From contig NZ_QYTU02000029.1 in assembly GCF_003605365.2 (NCBI RefSeq), positions 1-46,959 of the forward strand: a stretch of 46,959 nucleotides of DNA, read 5' to 3'. The notes under the pieces were generated by a model. That model was not told where the DNA came from. It ran no database searches and saw nothing but the letters and a program-made list of their open reading frames with translations. Each line of letters starts with the position of its first letter. Positions within the stretch are counted from its first letter, which is position 1. Positions 1 to 7,868 of this stretch are shown one piece after another. Origin of the DNA: Siminovitchia fortis (GTDB lineage: Bacteria > Bacillota > Bacilli > Bacillales > Bacillaceae_C). Both the position numbers and the translations under genes were made by a program.

Positions 1-7
1 GATAAAT

Positions 8-1372
8 TTAGTCACGGATTAAGGTATTATGATTTAAAACATCCTTGATCGTCGAAATGATGAAGTCGACATCTTCGTCTGTGCATGAAAGAGGAGGAGA
101 TAAAGTTAAAATATTGTTATAACCGGCGACGGTGTCCCCGTTTTTACCGATGATCAATCCTTTTGCACGGCACTCCGCAATGATCTTTCCGACACGCTCG
201 TTCGTTGCAGGCTCTTTTGTTTCCTTGTCTTCCACCATTTCAATCCCCATTAAAAATCCTTTGATCCGAATATCTCCGACATGAGGATGGTCATTCAAGT
301 CAGCCAGTTCGTTTTGCAGGCGTTTTCCGAGTTCCGCAGAACGGGCCACAAGATTTTCTCTTTCCATAATTTCCAGGTTTTTCAATGCCAAGGCACAAGC
401 TGCGGGATTTCCGCCAAATGTGTTCACATGCCGGAAGTGGCTGTTTTCTTCGCTCTTTTTAAACGTCTCATAAATATCTTTTCTGACAGCCGTCACGGAT
501 AGCGGCAAATAGGCACTTGTCAAGCCTTTGGCCATTGAAATGATATCCGGCTTCACCTTATAGTGCATGTGTCCGAACATCTTGCCGGTTCTTCCAAAAC
601 CGCAGATGACTTCATCGATGATCAACAGTACACCATACTTATTGCAGATTTCCTGAACTTTCTCCATATACACCGGATGCGGGATGATTACGCCACCGCC
701 AGTGATCAGCGGTTCCATAATGATCCCGGCAATCGTTTCTTTTTGCTCCCAGATGATCTTTTCTTCAAACTCCTGCGCTTTTTGGATGTTGAACTCCTCT
801 ACGGACATCCCTTCCGGCCTCCTGTAGCTGTCAGGCGGTGCAACATGTAAAAATCCGGGTACCAACGGCTCGTATTTATATTTCCTTAACGCCTGGCCTG
901 TTGCGGATAATGCACCCATGGAGCTGCCGTGATAGGCGCGGTAACGCGAGATGAATTTAAATCTGGACGGTTCGCCATTTTGCTGGTGATACTGCCTTGC
1001 AATCTTAAACGCAACTTCATTGGCATCAGATCCGCTGTTTGAATAGAAAATCATATAATCGTCATCTAAATATTCATTCAACTTTTCCGCCAGATCGATG
1101 GCCGGCTGGTGGCTTTGCGTCATCGGGGTATAAGTCATTTTAATCATTTGATCATAAGCGGCTTTGGCCAGTTCTTCCCTTCCGTAGCCGACATTCACAC
1201 ACCATAGCCCGGACATGCCGTCCAGCACCTTATTTCCTTTGTGGTCCGTCATCCAAGCCCCTTTCGCTTCTGTAAAAACAGTCGGAGGGCTCGCTTCATT
1301 ATAAGGAGAGATGTGATGCCATACATTTTGGCGGTCTCTTTCTACCAATGTATCAGTTTGGATTGTTGACAT
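8..1372 (-). CDS. Class III omega-aminotransferase (beta-alanine/omega-amino acid:pyruvate type)
   Basis: PLP-dependent class III aminotransferase of 454 residues, the usual length. Such enzymes move an amino group from an omega-amino acid or amine to pyruvate or a similar acceptor in the cytosol. Visible motifs are DEVICGFGRTG with the cofactor Asp near residue 253, and the Schiff-base Lys near 282 in SMAKGLTSAY. The start at 1372 (MSTIQTD) is chosen because AAAGGGG lies just upstream; a longer in-frame ATG at 1489 would translate through a 15-bp hairpin and has no family support. It lies downstream of the semialdehyde dehydrogenase gene on the same strand, so the pair probably converts a beta-amino acid (beta-alanine or 3-aminoisobutyrate) to a semialdehyde and then to an acyl-CoA. 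It resembles B. subtilis YhxA and Pseudomonas BauA by memory. The exact substrate is inferred from context only. Confidence 0.88.
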   Translation of the reverse strand: MSTIQTDTLVERDRQNVWHHISPYNEASPPTVFTEAKGAWMTDHKGNKVLDGMSGLWCVNVGYGREELAKAAYDQMIKMTYTPMTQSHQPAIDLAEKLNEYLDDDYMIFYSNSGSDANEVAFKIARQYHQQNGEPSRFKFISRYRAYHGSSMGALSATGQALRKYKYEPLVPGFLHVAPPDSYRRPEGMSVEEFNIQKAQEFEEKIIWEQKETIAGIIMEPLITGGGVIIPHPVYMEKVQEICNKYGVLLIIDEVICGFGRTGKMFGHMHYKVKPDIISMAKGLTSAYLPLSVTAVRKDIYETFKKSEENSHFRHVNTFGGNPAACALALKNLEIMERENLVARSAELGKRLQNELADLNDHPHVGDIRIKGFLMGIEMVEDKETKEPATNERVGKIIAECRAKGLIIGKNGDTVAGYNNILTLSPPLSCTDEDVDFIISTIKDVLNHNTLIRD

Positions 1373-1395
1373 AATATAACCCCTTTCCTTTTTGG

Positions 1396-1431
1396 GCCTG
1401 GCCTGCCCGCAGTTGTGCGGGCAGGCCAGGC
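1396..1431 (-). promoter_or_regulatory. Perfect 15-bp hairpin in the mmsA-aminotransferase gap
   Basis: The arms 1396-1410 (GCCTGGCCTGCCCGC) and 1417-1431 are exact reverse complements around a 6-nt loop. On the minus-strand transcript the hairpin ends about ten bases before the ribosome binding site of the aminotransferase gene. No U-tract follows it on either strand, so it is not a standard intrinsic terminator. An mRNA-stabilising or processing element, or a block to translation, is more likely. Confidence 0.75.
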
Positions 1432-1513
1432 TGTCTATGTCCATACTTTTATAGATGTTCTGAATTATGGGCGGCAGATCCTCTTTCATTAGATAAAGGC
1501 TGTCCCCCTTGTA

Positions 1514-2983
1514 TTAATAAGCGTGTCTCTGCGTAACCATTTTCTTGCGAGTGTAAAATTCGATTCCGTCGCGTCCGTTTGCATGCAGATCTCCGTAGAA
1601 AGATTTCTTGTAGCCGGAAAATGGGAAGAATGCCATCGGAGCAGGGACTCCCAGGTTAATCCCAAGCATGCCGGCATCAATTTCTTCCCTGAATTTGCGG
1701 ATGGCTTTTGCACTGTCCGTGAACAGGCAGGCACCGTTCGCAAAATCGGATTTGTTTGTCAATTCGATTGCTTCATCCAAATCTTTTACGCGGATGACTG
1801 AAAGAACCGGAGCAAAGATTTCTTCTTTCCAGATTTTCATATCAGTCGTTACGTTTTCAAAGATTGTCGGACCTACGAAGTAGCCGCCCTCTGACAAAGA
1901 TTTATCCTTACGGCCGTCGCGGACAAGTGTTGCCCCTTCTTCAATGCCCGATTCGATATATCCGAGTGTTTTTTCTTTATGGGCATCGCGGATGACCGGT
2001 CCCAAGAAGATACCGTCTTGCAGTCCGTCTCCCATTTTGATGCTGTCGGATTTTTCAACAAGCTTTTTCACAAGCTCGTCTGCGATGGAGTCAACGGCAA
2101 CAACGACTGAGCATGCCATGCAGCGCTCGCCTGCTGAACCGAAGGCTGCGTTGAAGATGTTGTTTGCAGCAGAATCCAAATCAGCATCCTCAAGGACGAT
2201 CGTATGGTTTTTGGCCCCTGCCAATGCCTGAACCCGTTTGCCGTTTGCAGTACCGGTCTTGTATACATACTCGGCAACCGGCTGTGATCCAACAAATGAG
2301 ACGGCTGGAATGTCAGGATGCTCCAAAATTCCGTTTACGATGTCGTGTGCACCGTGTACGATATTGAATACACCTTCAGGAAGGCCTGCCTCAACCAGGA
2401 GCTCGGCCAATCGATTCGCCAAAAGCGGTGTTCTTTCGGACGGCTTCAGGATAAATGTGTTTCCGGCTGCAATCGCAAGCGGGAACATCCAGCAAGGAAC
2501 CATCATCGGAAAGTTGAACGGAGTGATCCCTCCAACTACACCAAGCGGATAACGGTACATACCGGATTCAATATTTGTTGCAATATCAGGAAGCTGATTT
2601 CCCATCATCAATGTTGGTGCGCCTGCGGCAAACTCCACACACTCGATCCCTCTTTGGACTTCACCATACGCTTCAGCAAAGTTCTTTCCGTTTTCGATGG
2701 TGATCAATTTTGCCAGTTCGTCCCACTCATTAATCAACAATTGATGATACTTAAAGAGGATTCTCGCCCTTTGCGGAACTGCTGTCTTGCTCCATGTCTT
2801 ATATGCTTTTTTGGCAGCTTTTACCGCATCTTCCAAATCTTCTTTCGTGGAAACCGGAACACGGGCAAGAGTTTCACCAGTGGCCGGATTTGGAACGTCT
2901 TCATATTTGTCCGTCTTTGATTTAACCCATTGTCCATTTATAAAATTTGCAAGCGTTTGCGTCTTTTCGGAAACAGTACTCAT
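1514..2983 (-). CDS. mmsA: CoA-acylating (methyl)malonate-semialdehyde dehydrogenase
   Basis: 489-residue aldehyde dehydrogenase of the MmsA/IolA branch, which oxidises malonate or methylmalonate semialdehyde with NAD and CoA to acetyl-CoA or propionyl-CoA, releasing CO2. The catalytic Cys is near residue 288 in [10 protein letters not shown]. The position that holds the general-base Glu in ordinary aldehyde dehydrogenases reads AGAKNH, which is the signature of the CoA-dependent subgroup. The start at 2983 has AGGAGG at good spacing. It is transcribed away from the PucR-type regulator gene, with about 150 bp between them, and precedes the omega-aminotransferase gene on the same strand. In B. 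subtilis the closest homologue is IolA, but no inositol genes are seen here, so amino-acid catabolism is the likelier role. Confidence 0.92.
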   Translation of the reverse strand: MSTVSEKTQTLANFINGQWVKSKTDKYEDVPNPATGETLARVPVSTKEDLEDAVKAAKKAYKTWSKTAVPQRARILFKYHQLLINEWDELAKLITIENGKNFAEAYGEVQRGIECVEFAAGAPTLMMGNQLPDIATNIESGMYRYPLGVVGGITPFNFPMMVPCWMFPLAIAAGNTFILKPSERTPLLANRLAELLVEAGLPEGVFNIVHGAHDIVNGILEHPDIPAVSFVGSQPVAEYVYKTGTANGKRVQALAGAKNHTIVLEDADLDSAANNIFNAAFGSAGERCMACSVVVAVDSIADELVKKLVEKSDSIKMGDGLQDGIFLGPVIRDAHKEKTLGYIESGIEEGATLVRDGRKDKSLSEGGYFVGPTIFENVTTDMKIWKEEIFAPVLSVIRVKDLDEAIELTNKSDFANGACLFTDSAKAIRKFREEIDAGMLGINLGVPAPMAFFPFSGYKKSFYGDLHANGRDGIEFYTRKKMVTQRHAY

Positions 2984-3132
2984 CTTTTCATCCTCCTAAG
3001 CTTAATATATTAATAGTTGACTCATTCTTCCTTTCACTTCATAATCAATTTTACAGACAATTCCCCCTTAAATCATTAGACATTGTGTAAAATCATCATT
3101 CTATTTCATTTAACATATTGGAGGCCGTCGCC

Positions 3133-4758
3133 ATGATGAATGAATTCACATTAAAGGTAAAGGATGTTTTTACAAGGGAACATTTCAGGCATGCTAAAGT
3201 GCTTGCCGGATCCGGCGGCCTTGACAGGGTAATCCGGTGGGTCCACGTTTTGGAAGTGGAAGACTTCGGCTCCCTTATTCATGGAGGAGAATTGATTTTA
3301 ACAACCGGCGTCGGACTCCATCTCGATTTCTCGGCGCAGCTAAAATTTGTCCGGCAGCTGATCGCTTCGAATGCAGCCGGCATCTGCATCGAAAAAGGCC
3401 CTTATTTCCAAGAGATTCACGAGGATATTTTAGAGCTTGCCGAAAACAATGATTTTCCTATTATCATGTTCGAAGAGACTGTCAAATTCGTAGACATTAC
3501 GCAGGAGCTTCATAGTCTGATTATCAACAGGCATCATGACCTGCTGCGCTATCTGGACACCTCTTCGAGAAAGTTTATCGAGTTGTCCATGTCTTCAAAC
3601 GGCATTTTAAAAATCCTCCATGAATTGTATGATTATTTTCACCGGACAGTCATTTTTGTACCTGTACAGGGAAAATCCTTTCACTACCCATCTGACCAAA
3701 AACATTATCACGATCTGATACTGGATTACCTTCGAACTGCCGAAAGTGAGGCCATCTCCCAAAGAATGCTGACGATTGGTGATGAATCATTTGTTTTAAT
3801 GCCGGTTGAGGGACTTGGCCAAATTTGGGGCTACTTATGCCTTCATGCCGCTGATGAAGCACCGGAGGAATTTCATTTTTTAATTTTGGACAGGGCTGCA
3901 CTCGCCATTGCCCAAATTCTTTTACGGAACAGGACGATCGAAGAAAGAAAGCAGCATTCCGAGGACAAATTCGTAAGGGCCGTTTTGCAAGGCAGGGATT
4001 ACGAAAACGAGGAACTGATCAGCCATTTGCCGTTTGCGGGCCCCGACATGAGTTACCGGGTATTCGTCATGGAAATTCAGCCGCCTGACCGGATGATCAG
4101 CGAAGAGGAATGGGAGGACATAAAGCTGCAAAGATCATTGATGATGCGGGCGACTTTTAAAAGATTCGATTTCTTTCCCGCTGTGTCGGCAACTAAAGAG
4201 GAAATCGCCGTTATCGCGGCATTCCCGGCAAACGCTCCGGAAAAGGCGAAAGATATGCTGGCGCGTTTGATCCAGTACCTTCTGAAAACGAAGGACCAAA
4301 AGGCATTGCTGGGAAACAGCAGAATTTATGGGGTTGGGCGGGAATATGATCAGATTGGCCAATTATCGAAAAGCTATTTGGAAGCAAAAGAAGTGGCCGC
4401 TCTGAACCACTCAACAATCAAAGAGAAGATGGTCACATTTGACGATATCGGAGTATACAGATTGCTTCTCCCACTGAAAAAAAGCGGTGAACTGTCAACG
4501 TATGTAAAAGATTATCTTGGGCCCATTCTGGATTACGATTCCAAGACTGACAGCGACCTTTACGAGACATTGAAAGTCTATCTTGCCTGTGGCGGCTCGA
4601 AAAAAGAAGCAGCGGAACAGCTCTATATCGTAAGGCAGACACTTTATCACCGGCTTGAAAAGATCGAGCAGCTGCTTGGCAAGGACTATATGGACTCAAA
4701 CAGAAGAATCGCCATCGAAACGGCGATTAGGGGTTATGAATTAATCAAGAGATCTTGA
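3133..4758 (+). CDS. PucR-family transcriptional regulator
   Basis: 541-residue regulator. The N-terminal part (about residues 10-130) is a PucR-type ligand-sensing domain, and the C-terminus (about 475-535) is a helix-turn-helix of the PucR C-terminal type, with the core GGSKKEAAEQLYIVRQTLYH. PucR proteins are typically activators or repressors of nitrogen-compound catabolism. A TTG at 3118 is in frame, but GGAGG at 3120-3124 overlaps it and is 8 nt from ATG 3133, so ATG 3133 is the start. It is divergent from the mmsA-aminotransferase pair, which makes those genes its probable targets. The inducer is unknown; a beta-amino acid or semialdehyde is a guess from context. Confidence 0.88.
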   Translation: MMNEFTLKVKDVFTREHFRHAKVLAGSGGLDRVIRWVHVLEVEDFGSLIHGGELILTTGVGLHLDFSAQLKFVRQLIASNAAGICIEKGPYFQEIHEDILELAENNDFPIIMFEETVKFVDITQELHSLIINRHHDLLRYLDTSSRKFIELSMSSNGILKILHELYDYFHRTVIFVPVQGKSFHYPSDQKHYHDLILDYLRTAESEAISQRMLTIGDESFVLMPVEGLGQIWGYLCLHAADEAPEEFHFLILDRAALAIAQILLRNRTIEERKQHSEDKFVRAVLQGRDYENEELISHLPFAGPDMSYRVFVMEIQPPDRMISEEEWEDIKLQRSLMMRATFKRFDFFPAVSATKEEIAVIAAFPANAPEKAKDMLARLIQYLLKTKDQKALLGNSRIYGVGREYDQIGQLSKSYLEAKEVAALNHSTIKEKMVTFDDIGVYRLLLPLKKSGELSTYVKDYLGPILDYDSKTDSDLYETLKVYLACGGSKKEAAEQLYIVRQTLYHRLEKIEQLLGKDYMDSNRRIAIETAIRGYELIKRS

Positions 4759-4760
4759 AT

Positions 4761-4809
4761 AAAGAGGAAAAACCTTGCTTTAGATTGGCAGATGTTTTTC
4801 CTCTTTTTA
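4761..4809 (+). terminator. Intrinsic terminator of the pucR-like gene
   Basis: A 13-bp inverted repeat (AAAGAGGAAAAAC at 4761-4773 and its complement at 4794-4806) begins two bases after the stop codon and ends in a short T-run. Confidence 0.8.
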
Positions 4810-4886
4810 TAATCGGAATGATTAAGTAAAAACGGCCATGATAATAAGTACAATACAAAATCCGATAGAGCGTCACACTTTTTTCA

Positions 4887-6278
4887 TCACATATCCAATT
4901 TAAAAGGATCCGCCGCTCCAGATTTTTTCACGGAATTCATTCTAAACAACAACACGATGATTCCAATAAACATCCAGGAAAAGCCCACCGTAATTCCGAT
5001 GGCATCCATTCCGAATAAAATATTCAAGCAGACAAATACTCCCAATGCCGGGAATAACAAGTGCAGCAAAATATATTTCCCTGAACGTTCCTTTCTTTTA
5101 ATATAGAATTCCAAAAATACGGAGATATTAACGCAAGTAAATCCAATCAATGCTCCAAAAACCATAATCGAAAAAATGAGTGACAATGGAAGTAACAGAG
5201 CTCCTAAATACCCGGTTACAGCCAAAATGATGATGCTGGCATAAGGGCTTTTGTGTTTCGGATGAAGTTTAGCAAAGATCGCCGGAAGCACCCTGTCGCG
5301 CCCCATGCCAAACAGAATTCGTGATCCAGAGGATTGCCCAGCTAATCCTGTAGCAATACCAGTTAAAGCGATGATGACAGTACAAATAGTAGCTAATCCG
5401 CTGCCGCCGACAGCCGTGGCAATCTCAAAAAAGGCTGTATCGGGAGATTGGAAGGAATTAAAATTCGGAGCAACCAAGGTTGCAAAATAAACTTGCATAA
5501 TATAGAAAAGTGAAGCAAACAACAAAGCAATCACCGCTGCTCTGCCAACTATATTCCCGGATTCCCTTGAATCTTCCGCCATTGTCGTAACCGCATCAAA
5601 TCCTAGGTACGATAAAACAGCAATGGAGGCACCCGCTATTAAAGCGTCCATTGAAAATGTGCCTGGGTTAAAGATTCCTGCGATTGAAAAGAGACTTCCA
5701 AACCCGTCAGTACGCACAAGGCTTGACATCGCAAAGATAATAAAAATAACTAGACTAAATAACATGGCAGCAGTCATGGCCATATTTACACGAGCTGTAA
5801 TTTTAGTTCCGTAATAATTAAAAAGAGTGATCGGAACAAAAAAAACAAGCAGCATAATCCAATATGGAACATTTGGGAAAAGTTCCAAAGAAAATAATGC
5901 ACTCAGCTTGGTCAATAAAATAGGCATCATTAAGTAGTCTAGTAAAATGGTCCAGCCTGCAATAAATCCAACAGCTGGGTGGATAGCGCGTGCCGTATAA
6001 CTATACGTTGAACCTGCGGCCGGAAAAGCGCTTGCCATTTTTCCGTAACTAGCGGCCGTGAAAATCATGGCAACAAGGGCAACAAGATAAGATAACACGG
6101 CATGACCTTGTGAGATCAACGATAATTCTCCAAATAATGTCTGCGCTGATACCGGAGCCATAAAGACAAGTCCAAAGACGACCAAATCTCTTGTTTTAAA
6201 TACTTTCTTCAATTCGTCGGTGCCGGTATTCGTATCAGCGGGTTGTAAAACCGCTTCAGAGGTCCTGCTAGCTTCCAT
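4887..6278 (-). CDS. APC-family permease, PuuP-like putrescine importer
   Basis: 463-residue polytopic membrane protein of the amino acid-polyamine-organocation family, with about 12 hydrophobic segments. The first segment (residues 28-50) reads TRDLVVFGLVFMAP, followed by SYGKMASAFPAAGSTY and a YLGFDAVTT segment. These align by eye with E. coli PuuP, the putrescine/H+ symporter, rather than with bulk amino acid permeases. It lies beside an aminotransferase and an aldehyde dehydrogenase gene suited to putrescine breakdown. It is on the same strand as the aminotransferase, but a strong terminator separates them and it has its own promoter region with a cre site, so it is probably a separate unit. 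The start at 6278 has GAGGAG at 7-8 nt. Substrate confidence is moderate. Confidence 0.83.
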   Translation of the reverse strand: MEASRTSEAVLQPADTNTGTDELKKVFKTRDLVVFGLVFMAPVSAQTLFGELSLISQGHAVLSYLVALVAMIFTAASYGKMASAFPAAGSTYSYTARAIHPAVGFIAGWTILLDYLMMPILLTKLSALFSLELFPNVPYWIMLLVFFVPITLFNYYGTKITARVNMAMTAAMLFSLVIFIIFAMSSLVRTDGFGSLFSIAGIFNPGTFSMDALIAGASIAVLSYLGFDAVTTMAEDSRESGNIVGRAAVIALLFASLFYIMQVYFATLVAPNFNSFQSPDTAFFEIATAVGGSGLATICTVIIALTGIATGLAGQSSGSRILFGMGRDRVLPAIFAKLHPKHKSPYASIIILAVTGYLGALLLPLSLIFSIMVFGALIGFTCVNISVFLEFYIKRKERSGKYILLHLLFPALGVFVCLNILFGMDAIGITVGFSWMFIGIIVLLFRMNSVKKSGAADPFKLDM

Positions 6279-6318
6279 AATAACACTCCTCTCTTAATCT
6301 ATTTTCTATAAACTTAAT

Positions 6319-6332
6319 TGAAATCGTTTACA
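6319..6332 (-). promoter_or_regulatory. Catabolite responsive element (cre) of the permease gene
   Basis: Minus-strand TGTAAACGATTTCA matches the B. subtilis cre consensus TGWAANCGNTNWCA at every fixed position. It lies about 41 bp before the start codon, just downstream of the probable -10 region, a position where CcpA normally represses by roadblock. Confidence 0.7.
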
Positions 6333-6340
6333 CTAAATGA
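6328..6340 (-). promoter_or_regulatory. 13-bp element shared with the aldehyde dehydrogenase promoter
   Basis: TCATTTAGTGTAA (minus strand) recurs exactly at 9385-9397, in each case about 47-50 bp before the start codon. The leading TCAT overlaps the best -10 candidate at both sites. It is probably a core promoter or operator element common to the import and catabolism units. Confidence 0.5.
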
Positions 6341-6362
6341 ATCGGAAAGAAGCAGCATAACT

Positions 6363-6421
6363 TAGAAAAAGAGCTGCCCCAAAGGTCTTCTCTGAATTTT
6401 TCAATTTTGGGACAGCCCTTT
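6363..6421 (-). terminator. Terminator of the aminotransferase-dehydrogenase unit
   Basis: On the minus strand AAAGGGCTGTCCCAAA pairs with TTTGGGGCAGCTCTTT (two G-U pairs) and is followed by a T-run. It starts about 10 bp after the aminotransferase stop codon, so the permease gene downstream needs its own promoter. Confidence 0.85.
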
Positions 6422-6430
6422 AATCAGTAA

Positions 6431-7810
6431 TTAAAGAACTTTTTGCTCGAATTCCTTAATAGCATCTGACAATATTTCAATAATCGTATCAATATCCTGT
6501 TCGGTTGCGATTAGCGGAGGAGCGATAGCAACCGCCTCCATACCAAAGGCAAGTGGCCTTAAAATTAAGTTTCTTTCTCTGCACAGTTCCACAACAGCGG
6601 TGGCTGCATGCAAATCAAAATCAAAGCCTTCTCTATTGTCCCGATCTTTAAAGAGACTAATTGCTCCCAACAGACCCAGCGCTCTTGCATCTGCTGTAAT
6701 TTGGTGATTTTCTTCCAGGTACTTTAATCCTTGGAACAGCTTTTCTCCCAATTTTCGAGAGTTTTCGACCAAACCTTCCGTCTCAAGAATTTCAATATTC
6801 TTCAATGCTACTGCGCATGCTGTTGGATGCCCGCTATAAGTAAATCCGTGGAACATCGGGCCGTCCGAAAGCTCTGTCATTTCATCTCTCATTTCACTTG
6901 AGAGCATAACAGCACCTAACTGTACATAGCCGCTCGTAATCCCTTTCGCCACACACATAAGATCCGGTACCACATTCCAGTTGTCAACTCCGAACATTTT
7001 TCCAGTTCTTCCGAATCCCGTAATGATTTCATCAGTGATCATCAAGATATTTTGCTCATCACATAAGTCACGAACAGCTTGTAAATAGCCTTCCGGTGGT
7101 ATATTAACCCCGCCTACACCTTGAACAGGTTCCATAATAACAGCCGCTATCGTTTCCGAACCTTCCCTCTCAATAATCCCCCTTAAGCTGCGTTCATAAT
7201 CCGGATGTGATTTATCTCCTTTTTCACACTCAGTCAGATATGGAATTGCATGCAAAAAGCCAGGCGCAACTTCTGTAATCATATCTTTAAATACCGGAAC
7301 ACCAGTAGCACTTGTAGTTCCCATGGCTACTCCGTGATAGCCGTTTTCTAAGGCGATGATTTTACTTTTTTCCGCTTTACCTTTCAGCTTCCAATAATGC
7401 CTTACAATTTTAAATGCTGTCTCATTTGATTCAGATCCTCCAGAAGTAAAGAAGCTGACATCCAGCTTTCCTGGAGCGATCTTTGCCAATTTTTCCGCAA
7501 GGCGGATAACATTCTCATGAGATTGATTGAAAAATGACGATGCGTACGAGAGATTCATCATTTGTTCCCTTGCAACTTCAGCAAGTTCTTGGCGGCCATA
7601 GCCGACATTCACATTCCACAAGGCCGAGACTCCATCAATAAATTCATTTCCTTGTACATCTGTAATGCGTAATCCTTTCGCACTTTTAAAAATAAGTTCA
7701 GGTCCCTCAGCCTGCTGCTGCTTTAATGGAGTGATCGGATGCAGATAGTGCTTCTTATCCAGTTCGCGTAATTCTTCTACACTGATATTAGCTGCTAATG
7801 ATTTAGTCAT
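6431..7810 (-). CDS. Class III aminotransferase, probable putrescine/diamine:pyruvate aminotransferase
   Basis: 459-residue PLP-dependent aminotransferase. The cofactor Asp is near residue 260 in TDEIITGFGRTGK and the Schiff-base Lys near 289 in CVAKGITSGY. It resembles the SpuC-like diamine/omega-amino acid transaminases and would convert putrescine to 4-aminobutanal, which cyclises to 1-pyrroline. The start at 7810 (MTKSLAAN) follows GGGGAGG; a longer in-frame ATG at 7894 would overlap the preceding gene and is rejected. It is the second gene of a unit led by the aldehyde dehydrogenase gene 58 bp upstream. It is paralogous to, but clearly different from, the aminotransferase at 8-1372. The diamine substrate is inferred from the neighbours. 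Confidence 0.86.
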   Translation of the reverse strand: MTKSLAANISVEELRELDKKHYLHPITPLKQQQAEGPELIFKSAKGLRITDVQGNEFIDGVSALWNVNVGYGRQELAEVAREQMMNLSYASSFFNQSHENVIRLAEKLAKIAPGKLDVSFFTSGGSESNETAFKIVRHYWKLKGKAEKSKIIALENGYHGVAMGTTSATGVPVFKDMITEVAPGFLHAIPYLTECEKGDKSHPDYERSLRGIIEREGSETIAAVIMEPVQGVGGVNIPPEGYLQAVRDLCDEQNILMITDEIITGFGRTGKMFGVDNWNVVPDLMCVAKGITSGYVQLGAVMLSSEMRDEMTELSDGPMFHGFTYSGHPTACAVALKNIEILETEGLVENSRKLGEKLFQGLKYLEENHQITADARALGLLGAISLFKDRDNREGFDFDLHAATAVVELCRERNLILRPLAFGMEAVAIAPPLIATEQDIDTIIEILSDAIKEFEQKVL

Positions 7811-7868
7811 TGATAAATTCCTCCCCAAAATTTCTTCTATAAAATAATTTTCGCTGGTGAGGTACGGC

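Noticed and set aside
2318-2920. 200-codon plus-strand open frame opposite mmsA
   Set aside because: Antisense shadow; the minus strand encodes an aldehyde dehydrogenase with all key residues.
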